Source: Pelargonium cotyledonis (Eukaryota > Streptophyta > Magnoliopsida > Geraniales > Geraniaceae). From it: 26,833 nt of DNA. The stretch is from NCBI GenBank assembly GCA_036897625.1, contig JAYMTA010000565.1, positions 1-26,833 on the forward strand, given 5' to 3'. Shown here piece after piece: positions 12,341-21,419 of the stretch. Both the position numbers and the translations under genes were made by a program. The notes under the pieces were generated by a model. That model had not been told where the DNA came from, did no database searches, and was given only the letters and a program-made list of their open reading frames with translations. Position 1 is the first letter of the stretch. Each line of letters starts with the position of its first letter.

Positions 12341-12784
12341 CTTTTTCTATTATCTAAATAAAAATTTGTATCTCTCTCTCCATTTCCTTTTTTTTTTTTT
12401 CTACTGGTTCTTCATTTTCTCCTAAATTCTCATCCAAAGAACCCTATTTTTTTCTCCCGAATCAGTCTCTCCATCGCTCATTTCTCTCTCTCTCCGTTCT
12501 TTTCTCTTTTCATTTTTGGCTACAAAAACCATCTCCTTTTCATTTTGGCAATTTTTTTTTCTGGGTTTTGATTATACTTGGCTTGGGAGGTTGATTCCAT
12601 TTTTTTGGATCTAAAAGTTTCAATTTTTAGGTCTTTTTTCAGTTGGGTATTGAAAAAAAAAAATTGGGTTTTCAATTTTCAGGTCTGTTCTCAAGTTTTT
12701 GTTCTCATTGGGTCTAGAACAATCATAGTGTATTTGTGGGATTTTTTATTTTTCTTTGATTGTTAGGTTCAAGTTCATCATAAA
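12281..12784 (+). promoter_or_regulatory. Promoter and pyrimidine-rich leader of the kinase gene
   Basis: About 12360-12560 is strongly C/T-rich on the plus strand (several CTCTCT runs), as in plant Y-patch promoters and 5' leaders. Upstream, TTTGGCGG (12281-12288) fits the E2F consensus, and two CCGTTAAA strings precede it at 12250-12270. A leader intron ending at TGTTAG before 12768 is possible, but I cannot assign its donor. No in-frame ATG lies between the leader and 12785 that would compete with the chosen start. Confidence 0.4.
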
Positions 12785-15700
12785 ATGGCTTCTACAGCTG
12801 CTCAGACCCATAAGAAGTCTTGTAGTATTGAAGGGTTCAATGATTTGGAGAAGCTTAATTCTAGGTTGAAGCTATTGAGTTCAAGGAATGATGTGGGAAG
12901 AAGTTTTATTACCAAAGATATGGTTTTTAGGAGAGCTGATTTGGTTGATCTTAAGAACTGGGATGTTCAATTGGGGAAGCACTTTAGTCGGGTTTGGTCG
13001 AGGGATAGGGATGTTCGGGCAAAGGTCGAAGAATGGGAGATTGAATTGGGTAAGTTGGAGATTAGGTATGTGATAGCTCAAGGGGCTTATGGTACGGTGT
13101 TCCGAGGAAACTATGATGGCCAAGATGTTGCAGGTAAATTTCATAGCTATTGTGCTTTTTTAATGTTGTGATTTTGGCTGAATTGTTGCTTAATCGAGTG
13201 TATGAGATTGTGTGTATGCAAATTATGGTTTGTATCGTTGATTGTTAGTTTATTGATAAATTGGTGAAGCGAGTGTTGAAGAATCTATATACGTCAGAAC
13301 TGCAAATGCATATCTATAGATCTTAAATCATTAAGGTAGTGTTTGGATTAAAAATTCTGGAATGGGAATGAGAATGAGATTTCCATTTCGAGGCCATTTT
13401 CATGACCAAAAAGTCCTAATTCAAATACAAAGATTCTCACTCCTGTTCTTGATTCCAATTCCTGAAAGAAGAAGAAAAATTCTAATGCAGACACTACCCA
13501 AATTAGGATAGTAGAGTTTGTAATGAGGATCATTAGGGATTTAATATGAGATGCTCAATGTTAATTTCTCTCTGAATGAAATTATAAAAAGAGCGGCACA
13601 ATGCCGCAAGGCTTCTGCCATTTGGGGGTTCAGGGAAGGACATTTCCGTATGCAGCCTTTCTTCTGCTTTTGTAGAGAGGCTATTTCCATTACTCAAACC
13701 CGTGATCTCAAGATTACTAGGCAACAACCTCACCATTGCGACATTTCCTAAATAATCAATGAAGTTTTCTCTCTTTCTTGGCATCCTCAAAATTGAAAGT
13801 TCAAGAATGTGTTGTCTTGCTTTTTCTTTGGTTAATAACAATTCAAGTTCTTAAAGCTTAGTTGAGAGGCTTACAATTTGTAGTCCTAGGTTGTGTTTGT
13901 TTGTGTATTGTTAAAATGGCGAATATGCTGTTTAGTAGCATCTGTTTATTTTTTGGGGAATATGAATGAAAAAGTTTATTCGTAAATTACGCAGTGAAGG
14001 TATTGGACTGGGGTGGGGATGGAATGGCCACAACAGCTTCTCATAGGGCAGCTTTTCAGCAAGAGGTTGCTGTATGGCATAAGCTTGACCATCCAAATGT
14101 TACGAAGGTACCGTTATTTTGTATCCGGCACCATAACATTTTTGTATGACTATAAGTATACATCTTTGGTGGAAAACTGTTTATTGATGTTGTCCAGTTC
14201 GTACTCGATTCCTACAAAAGAAGAACACATGTTAAGTGAGACCAGTGCGACGGTGTGAGAGTAAGACAAATGTATAGTTCTTGAAGTAGTTTTGTTATGT
14301 ATGCTTCAAACATCACTAATAAACTTAAATGGATCGTAAAATGTATTTGCACAGTGACCTCTATGTTTTCTTCTCTTTAGGTAGCGTTTCTATTAGAATT
14401 TTTGTTCATAAATGGGAATCAATAATGGGTATAGGATGTTTGAATTAAGACGTTTTGGTAATGAGAATCCCATTTCCATTTCAAACTTTTTAATCCAAAC
14501 ACTACCTTATATCATTGACTTCAGTACTCGAATTGTAAGTCTCAATTCATATTACAGTTTATAGGAGCTTCAATGGGAACTTCCAATTTTAAAGTCCTTA
14601 TAAAAAGCAACTCAGGCGATGGATACGATTCTTTTCCAACCAATGCATGTTGCGTTGTCGTTGAATACCTTCCCGGGGGGACACTGAAGAACTATCTCAT
14701 CAAGAATAGGAGAAAGAAACTGGTTTTCAAGATTGTGATTCAAATTGCTTTGGATATGTCGAGAGGGTAACGAGCTACTTCGTTTTTTGTTTTGTTTTCT
14801 CATGATTTGATTAATGCGGTAACCTGTGTGAGAGAATGGGTTTTAATAGATTATGTCTTAGCTATTCTGTTTTTTCAGTTTGAGCTATCTTCACTCGAAG
14901 AAAATCGTCCATCGCGATGTGAAGACTGAAAACATGTTGTTGGGTTCTAATAGAACAGTGAAGATTGCAGATTTTGGTGTAGCTCGAGTCGAAGCTCAGA
15001 ACCCGAGGGACATGACTGGGGAAACTGGTACCCCCGGGTACATGGCCCCGGAGGTACTTCTTTTGTTATGTTTCGATGTTTTAGCTAATTACATATTGTT
15101 TCTGATGGATTTGTTGAACCTTAACTGAATGACGTATCTGAGTAGCTAGCTTGAATCAAGCTGTTGTATCTTTGTAGCATTTATATTAAAATCTTGGAAT
15201 TCTCATTCTCGTTCCCGAACAAAAATTAGAATCCAAACGCTATATCAGTTTCTTCATCCGAGAGATGGAAAAGAATACTAACGTGCCTTATCTATTTAGG
15301 TGCTCGATGGAAAGCCTTACAATAGGAAATGCGACGTGTACAGTTTCGGGATATGTTTATGGGAAATATACTGTTGTGACATGCCATATGCCGATCTTAC
15401 CTTTTCTGAAGTTTCTTCTGCAGTTGTTCGACAGGTTGGTTGTTAGATAGTTTTCGACATTGCAAAGTCTAAAATGAGTCTTCGTGTTTTTTAAAGACTA
15501 AAATGAGTATGCGATCAACTGATATATGTTTGGATTATGTTCTAAATGTACGACAAACATGCCTAGATGTTACTCGGGCAACATCTAGGCATATTTGGTC
15601 AAAGATTTTGTTAAAACTAAAATGAACATCAATTAGCTGTTATATATAGATTTATGAGTTGCAATCAAAACTATGTAGTTCTGAAAAATGTTAAGTAACT

Positions 15701-15940
15701 CGAACTACACCTTGTCGGTTTTTGTTATGACAGAATCTCCGACCAAACATGCCTAGATGCTGCCCGAGCTCATTGGCGAATGTCATGCGAAAATGTTGGG
15801 ACGCAAATCCAGCAAAACGACCTGAGATGGAGGAGGTAGTGAGGTTACTCGAAGCAATCGACACGAGCAAGGGAGGAGGGATGATACCGGATGACCAACC
15901 TCAAGGTTGCTTCTGTTTCGTCCCTCCTCGGGGCCCTTGA
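12785..15940 (+). CDS. Raf-like (group C MAPKKK-type) serine/threonine kinase
   Basis: A cytosolic-type protein kinase of 395 aa with six coding exons: 12785-13133, 13995-14107, 14558-14766, 14879-15053, 15300-15434, 15734-15940. All junctions are GT-AG and in phase. The kinase domain runs from about residue 85 to 375: glycine loop QGAYGTVFRG, beta-3 Lys118 in VAVKVLDW, HRDVKTEN with Asp237, DFG at 255-257, and GTPGYMAPE ending at 282. The C-terminus GGGMIPDDQPQGCFCF...RGP is the signature of a plant Raf-like group whose Arabidopsis members include At3g22750, At4g14780 and the blue-light/CO2 stomatal kinases CBC1/CBC2. No membrane segment is present. The N-terminus has about 45 residues before Met46, where shorter relatives seem to begin. 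The beta3-alphaC link (MATTASHRAAF) looks about three residues shorter than in relatives. The exact orthologue is undecided. Confidence 0.92.
13335..13498. mobile_element. MITE copy A in kinase intron 1
   Basis: A 164-bp element with imperfect terminal inverted repeats: the left end is GGTAGTGTTTGGATTA and the right end read in reverse is GGTAGTGTCTGCATTA. The interior carries the GGAATGGGAATGAGAATGAG type of sequence and its complement, so the element can fold back. The flanks are TAA on the left and CAA on the right, consistent with a decayed 3-bp TWA duplication. It has no coding capacity and matches copies at 14380, 15174 and 26583. Confidence 0.75.
13586..13752 (-). mobile_element. Au-type SINE, antisense in kinase intron 1
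   Basis: Read on the minus strand, this matches the widespread angiosperm Au SINE from memory. It has a tRNA-like head with CGCAATGGTGAGGTTGTTGC, then GATCACGGGTTTGAGTAATG with the B box at about 13690-13700. Next come AATAGCCTCT, AAGGCTGCATACG and CCTTCCCTGAACCCC, then a short T-run end at about 13586-13590. The copy is diverged, for example in the middle of the B box. Ends are approximate and the target-site duplication is not certain. It lies against the direction of the host gene. Confidence 0.85.
14380..14506. mobile_element. MITE copy B in kinase intron 2, TTA duplication
   Basis: A 127-bp element bounded by a perfect TTA duplication (14377-14379 and 14507-14509). The left end is GGTAGCGTTTCTATTAG and the right end in reverse is GGTAGTGTTTGGATTAAAAA; the latter is nearly identical to the left end of copy A. 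Terminal inverted repeats plus a 3-bp TWA target are typical of Tourist-like (PIF/Harbinger) MITEs. It contains no open frame. Confidence 0.8.
15174..15243. mobile_element. MITE copy C, short relic in kinase intron 4
   Basis: About 70 bp. The left end GTAGCATTTATATTAAAA resembles the left end of copy A. The right end ATTAGAATCCAAACGCTA is the reverse complement of a TAGCGTTTGGATTCTAAT end, as in copy B. The interior has TTCTCATTCTCGTTCCC. It looks like an internally deleted relic ending about 55 bases before exon 5. Confidence 0.6.
15551..15600. repeat. Direct plus inverted copies of the exon 6 start, in intron 5
   Basis: Intron 5 contains two copies of the first bases of exon 6. A direct copy at 15551-15569 matches 15740-15759 with one base missing. 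An inverted copy at 15573-15600 is the reverse complement of 15741-15768 at 26 of 28 positions. The two intronic copies form a hairpin: 13 perfect base pairs (15559-15571 with 15580-15592), an 8-base loop, and further pairs after one mismatch and one bulge. The exon sequence involved encodes RPNMPRCCP, a conserved part of the kinase. Confidence 0.85.
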
Positions 15941-17688
15941 TCGTCTCATCGTTGTCTCCGACGCCTTTTTCGTATAGCTTTTGCACATAACATAGTTCAT
16001 TGCTGAGCTTTTTAGGGCCTTTTGTGTGTGGATTTAGTTCACAGAATTTTCTAGTTCTTGATGAATAGAGAAATTATTGGAAGTCCAGAGGAATTCATGG
16101 GTTTTTATTTTGAATTTTCTCTTCCTTTTCTCATTGTACATATTGTTGACATTTTAGTTTTGTAACTAATTTTCTTTTTCTTTTTGTTGGGTCCAAATTT
16201 GTTATGTACATATTCATATGCTCTGTTATACATTTTTTTAGAATCACATTGTTTGTAAGTTGCATATATCAATTTCTCTTATTTAAAGTGTTTATTTTGT
16301 TCCGAATTGATATATAATTTGATTTTTATTTCGTTTGCGTTTTAATTTATCTATATTGTTTCGGTCATCATGCAAATATTGTCCAAATCGGTCAATCAAT
16401 CATACATCTCTCAAATAGTTTTATTCATAAATTTAACAAATTTAAATATCACGTAATTTCTGTATCAACTTAAGTTGACAACACTTTTATGAATTCAATC
16501 ATTTTTTAAAAAAAATTATTATTCTGCCTTTTATTTTTTTTTTTGGGAAAAATAGCATGTGGGTTTGGAATGGATTCTATGGAACCCATGACTCATAAAT
16601 ATTCTTGTTGTTGGCCATTTGGGTGGAATCCAATGTTTTTGATTTTATTACAAAGTTAGATAAGATCACACATCAATCTAATAAACTCATGCCTAGTGTT
16701 TGTTCACATCTCACACTACATTATTTCAAATTGCCTAGTGTTTGTTCACATCTCACGCTACATTATTTCAAATTGGACCTTATTTTATTGTTTTATGTTG
16801 TTTTCCAAATGTGGCATCTTGCTTTTCATGAAAAATATGGAATACATTATCCTACCTAGTCAACTACCATTTAAATAGTTTACAATGTGGATTGTGTGGT
16901 TTTGTCCTAACAAAGGCAAGTGACTTGTATCAAATGCATTAATTTGTCTACATAATATATAGGAAGAGATTTCAGCATGTACACACTTCATTCACGTGTT
17001 TTACACATACTTTTCTTATATTTAAATAATTTTGAGTGAGTTTTTCGGTTACAAAAACTTCTGGATTCATTTGAATATTAAAAGGTAATAATGACGTGTC
17101 CTTCAGAGCTGATCCTCCTCGGTTGGCTGGATGTTGTAGCCCCGAGAGGCCAAAGTTCTCGCCATTGAGTGATAAGAACCCTATCGGTGGGTGACTCTCA
17201 TAATTATTCTACACGAAAAGTAACTGTAGCGCCTAACATACAAATATTTATTGGTTGATAAATATATAAAGTTGGACTTACGAACAATTATCGGTGGGCT
17301 CTATCCATTTATTAGTGCGATAGCTAACATTCAATGTAAATATAAGTGTAGAGCGCGAAAGTTGTTTCAAGTCAAAATTTTTAATTTGGTGTTGGAAAGA
17401 TCTAACCGATCCGACCCGACCTAATAAAGTTGCACGCATTCATTCAAACGACAATTTTTCAACTTCAGATTGGATCGAGTTTTGCATGCAACATGTGGCA
17501 AGTTCTGGCTGTAGCGTGTAGCTAGAACTGCACAAGAAACACACTTTTTCCTGATACATCTTAAATCGATTATCGAACAAAGTCAACAAAATTTTCATTA
17601 CTTAATTGAAAAAATTAAATCTTAAAGTGGGCTTTATTGACATTTCTTGAATTTGAAGGGGTCAATTTAGAATTGCTCGCATTTTCAC
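15941..17688. other. Kinase 3'UTR and intergenic
   Basis: The kinase 3'UTR probably ends between 16080 and 16250 in T-rich sequence; I found no clear AATAAA. The rest is AT-rich intergenic DNA with a 42-bp tandem duplication at 16691-16774. A GC-richer island at about 17090-17200 contains ATCGGTGGG, which recurs near 17290; I cannot explain it. No credible gene is present. Confidence 0.5.
16691..16774. repeat. 42-bp tandem duplication
   Basis: Two adjacent 42-bp units begin GCCTAGTGTTTGTTCACATC at 16691 and 16733. They differ at one base (CACACTACA against CACGCTACA). This looks like a recent duplication in intergenic DNA. Confidence 0.95.
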
Positions 17689-17695
17689 TATAAAT
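17689..17695 (+). promoter_or_regulatory. TATA box of the HMT gene
   Basis: TATAAAT lies about 105 bases upstream of the first candidate start codon (17794). Transcription would begin near 17720-17730, leaving a leader of about 65-100 bases. Confidence 0.6.
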
Positions 17696-17793
17696 ATTTA
17701 AACTCAGACAAGTGAAAGAACTCGTGAAGTAGCGAGTTAGGCGACCTGTCGTTTTTTCAGTATTCCGTTCGACCAAAATCGCCGCAATCTCAG

Positions 17794-20700
17794 ATGAGAC
17801 TCCACACCGTCGCAACCTCGCCGATGGCTCAGTCGTCGTTCATGACAGATTTCCTCCGGCAAGCCGGCGGATCAGCCGTCATCGACGGCGGTCTCGCCAC
17901 TGAGCTCGAACGGCTCGGAGCCGACCTCAACGACCCTCTCTGGAGCGCCAAATGCCTCATCACATCTCCTCACCTCATTCTCAGGGTACGGTCTCTGTTT
18001 CTAAATCCTAAGTTCATAGAACAATGCTCGATTGTGTTTTATGTAGTTTTGTTGCTAAATTTGCAGCTAATCAGGCTGTGTTCTTCATTTTTTTGATAAT
18101 TTGTTGAGAAAGAAATTGAAATGTGTTGTGTACGGTACTTTTCACGAACCGAAACTCGAAAGCGAAAATAAAATGTGTATGATAACAGAGGAAGTACAGA
18201 ATCTTCCATTTCAATCTTTTTTTTTTTTCTTGATGAGATTGAAATTTCAAGTTTCTGAAGAAATCGTTGGGAGTGGTTTTGTGGCGAAAAATGAAAATTG
18301 AGTTGTTTTTGGAGGTTAATTTGGTAATTTCTAGTCTTGATGTTGTGTCCACTGATCACTGACTATTGCACTGAGCTCGTCTGGAAATTTGTAGTCATTA
18401 GAACATTTTGTATATTATCTTATTTTGTCAGTTTTCTTGGCTCTACTCAGCTCTTTGTTGTGATAATTGAGTTGTTTTAGGAGGTTAGTTTGGTAATTTC
18501 TAGTCTTCATGTTGTGACCACTGATCACTGATTGTGGCGCTGAGCTTAGTTGTCTGGAAATTTGTTGTCATTAGAACATTATACTGTATATATTATCGAA
18601 TTTTTATCAGTTTGCTTGGCTCAACTCATCTCTTTGGATTTGTCTGGGTAGTAAATTTTTGGTGTTGGATCAGCTTATTGTATATGAGTTTGGACCACCA
18701 CCACTGCCACGTAGCGTATAGGGATAGTTCCTATCCAAACTTTGGATTATCGACAGCTAGATTTGGGGTTTCTTGTTTTACATGGTACCTTTTTACTAGT
18801 ATTATATGATTCTCTAACCCTTCTTAGTGTCAATTACAATTAATCAAAAGGTACTTTTTGCAAAGTTTCAATATTTTGTTACTCGAAAGCTTGAAGATAG
18901 TGGTTTTTGTTAAACCAAGTAAAACACCCTGATTTCGTGTTATTTCAGTCTCGATTGTAATGTTAAGTTACTGATAGATAAGATGTCTTGAGCTTTTGAG
19001 CTTGTGCCTTTTGGCAAATAAAGAGGAGAAAAACAAATACCCCCTTTGTTCCAAAAGGGGTGTTCACTTTACCATTATATTTGTGTAAGAGTAAAGTTAG
19101 TTAGGATTAGACTTTCTCTTTTGTACCTCTATCTTCTATTGTTACAACGAACTCAAGGGGCCTTAACTGAACTATTTTAAGGATATTGTTGATAACTTAT
19201 GCATACCTAACTAACTTAAAAAGGAAAGAGAGTGATGAGAGCACTTATTTTCGTTAATTGTAAAATTTGTTTCATTGGTACTTCTTTGCGCAAGTAATGA
19301 GTATAATTTTGTTAACCCTGCATAATTTAGTAAGCCGCTTGGTTGAACAGGTACACCTTGATTACCTTGAAGCTGGTGCAGATATTATCATCACTGCATC
19401 TTATCAGGTGACAATGATGATTGATGGTCTCTTTCTCTGTCCATCCTTCCATCCATGAAACTGAAACTATCGTTGACTTGTGTGTGTGTGCAGGCCACCA
19501 TACAGGGGTTTGAAGCCAAGGGCATGTCTACAGTAGAAAGTGAAGCCTTGCTTAGAAAATGCGTAGAAATAGCATGTGAGGCACGGGATATTTATTATGA
19601 AAGATGTGCTGAGTGTTTGGGTGATGACTTGCGAGATGGCAGAATATTGAAACATCGCCCCATCTTAATTGCAGCATCTGTGGGAAGCTATGGAGCGTAT
19701 TTGGCTGATGGGTCTGAATACAGGTGAAAAAATCCTGCTCTTTAAACTTATTGGATAAGCTACAATGTCTATGGTCATTCACCTATGATATGTGCTTAGT
19801 TCGTGTAATTTAGTGGATAATAATATCAAAGATATTTTTTTTTTTTCTTGTTTCCTACTCACAGTGAGTATTTAGTGAGTCTTGCTGTTTAGTGTATCCT
19901 TTTGAAGTGATGTGACTATTATTAGAATTTTATTATTTAGTGACAAGTTCTATCTTTCATGTTATCTTCATAGTGGGGACTATGGAGATTCCGTAACACT
20001 ACAGACCTTGAAAGATTTCCACCGGAGAAGGGTTCAGGTCATGGCAGAAGCAGGCGCTGACATCATCGCATTTGAAACAATTCCAAATAAGCTAGAAGCT
20101 CAGGTATCAACTATCAAGTATAATATGCTATCAACTATCAAGTATAATATGCTTGTCGATATGATTGCATTTCCATTGTTTTTTTTTTAATTCTCCTAGA
20201 AGTAAAAAAGCTACACCGGACTAAGTTGTTTTCACTGATAGGAATGCATACTTTTGGCTCTTCTGCTTATTGCATATGCAGGCTTACGCTGAAATCTTAG
20301 AGGAAGATGACATAAAGATACCCGCGTGGTTTTCTTTCAACTCTAAGGATGGTATCAATGTGGTCAGTGGCGATTCCTTGTTTGAATGTGCCTCTGTTGC
20401 TGAATCATGCAAAAAAGTTGTTGCTGCCGGTATCAATTGCACACCTCCTAGGTTTATTGAAGGACTAATTTTATCCTTTAAGAAGGTAATGCTCATTGGA
20501 TTCATTTTCTTTGCTCATAACACTCTTGATAGTACTGTAACTTCATATCAAATCATATAACTCGAGTGCAGATACGTTTTAGAGTTCCTCAATGCCAGTG
20601 TAGCAAAATATTTTAAGCTATATGCTATTGTGATCTCTAATGATGTATCGATGATCTCATTTGCTTCAGGTGACTAGTAAACCAATACTTATATATCCAA

Positions 20701-21294
20701 ACAGCGGCGAAAGTTACGATCCTGAAATAAAGCAGTGGGTGGTAAGTTCATTATCCTCAGTCGTGAAAGCAATATATTTTACACCACATAATATTCCACT
20801 CGATATCATCAATTGTGTTTTGCGTATGACCTTCTCTAATGTAAATTGGAAAGATGAAGTGAAATGGGAATCAGATTAGGGTATTATTGAATCAGATTAG
20901 GGTATTTTTGGAAATTTGAATATATTAGAATGTAACGTGCAAAGCATATAATGATAGTGAAAACATATAGGGGCTAAATGCTATAGAAATAAAAAATGTG
21001 TACTTGTGTGTTTCGGAATCTAATAGCGGGTTAGTAAAATCCATAACTACCCCTCAATCTAACTTGTGATGTTTAATGATTTAGTCCATCTCCATCAATC
21101 TAACTGCGGTTACATTCTTATCGTGTTTGCAGCAAAATACCGGTGTATCAGACCGGGACTTTGTTTCCTACGTGGACAAGTGGTGCGAGGTAGGAGCTTC
21201 ACTCGTGGGAGGTTGTTGCAGAACTACTCCAAATACTATCAAAGCTATATATCGGACTCTCTCAAGTAGAGCAACTATCCTTCCTCCACAGTAA
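17794..21294 (+). CDS. HMT2: Homocysteine S-methyltransferase (HMT2-like)
   Basis: A cytosolic zinc enzyme that moves a methyl group from S-methylmethionine to homocysteine, giving two methionines (the S-methylmethionine cycle). Coding exons: 17794-17985, 19351-19407, 19494-19723, 19974-20103, 20282-20485, 20670-20741, 21133-21294; all introns are GT-AG and in phase. The protein is 348 aa from 17794, or 338 aa from the in-frame ATG at 17824. Motifs, numbered from the first [11 protein letters not shown] with Asp31; [52 protein letters not shown] with Cys256; and GGCCRTTP with Cys323 and Cys324. Those three cysteines are the expected zinc ligands. The wording ([21 protein letters not shown]) matches Arabidopsis HMT2 (about 333 aa) better than HMT1 or HMT3. 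The ATG at 17824 has G at +4 and gives a length nearer the family's, so it may be the real start. Confidence 0.94.
18301..18638. repeat. ~169-bp tandem duplication in HMT intron 1
   Basis: Copy 1 (about 18301-18469) and copy 2 (about 18470-18638) share AGTTGTTTT, GGAGGTTARTTTGGTAATTT, CCACTGATCACTGA, TCTGGAAATTTG, GTCATTAGAACATT and TTGGCTC in the same order. Small indels and substitutions separate them, so the duplication is moderately old. It is wholly intronic. Confidence 0.88.
19040..19110. mobile_element. Possible truncated Stowaway-like MITE end
   Basis: After a TA dinucleotide, CCCCCTTTGTTCCAAAAGGG and then TGTTCACTTT resemble a decayed Stowaway terminal sequence (usually CTCCCTCCGTCCC-like). 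I could not find the matching inverted end in HMT intron 1. It may be a relic or chance. Confidence 0.3.
20105..20152. repeat. 24-bp perfect tandem duplication in HMT intron 4
   Basis: Two identical 24-bp units, each starting TATCAACTATCAAGTATAAT, begin one base after the start of intron 4. The duplication begins immediately after the 5' splice site, within the donor itself (exon ends 20103, donor GT 20104-20105). Confidence 0.95.
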
Positions 21295-21389
21295 TCACTT
21301 GACCTGGATTTAGTTTATAACACGAAGCATCCGGTATGAGCTATGAGCTAGATATGCATAAAATTTTACCTTTTTGTTAGCGTTTCCGG

Positions 21390-21395
21390 AATAAA
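21390..21395 (+). terminator. Polyadenylation signal of the HMT gene
   Basis: AATAAA lies 96 bases after the HMT stop codon. Cleavage would fall near 21410-21420. Other sites further along (21400-21560 is AT-rich) are possible. Confidence 0.5.
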
Positions 21396-21419
21396 ATCTG
21401 GGAAGAGTTTTGGGTTTTC

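Noticed and set aside
12578..12766. Upstream frame in the kinase leader
   Set aside because: The frame begins at TTG, not ATG, and is Phe/Leu-rich only because the leader is T-rich.
13533..13841. 102-codon minus-strand frame in kinase intron 1
   Set aside because: It is translation of the antisense Au SINE; such frames are common in this SINE and do not encode a protein.
18039..18359. 106-codon minus-strand frame in HMT intron 1
   Set aside because: Poly-Lys and AT-driven composition with no homology; it lies entirely in an intron.
3163..21294. A metabolic gene cluster of MCCA and HMT
   Set aside because: The enzymes belong to different pathways and compartments, are 7.7 kb apart with a kinase between, and have separate promoters.
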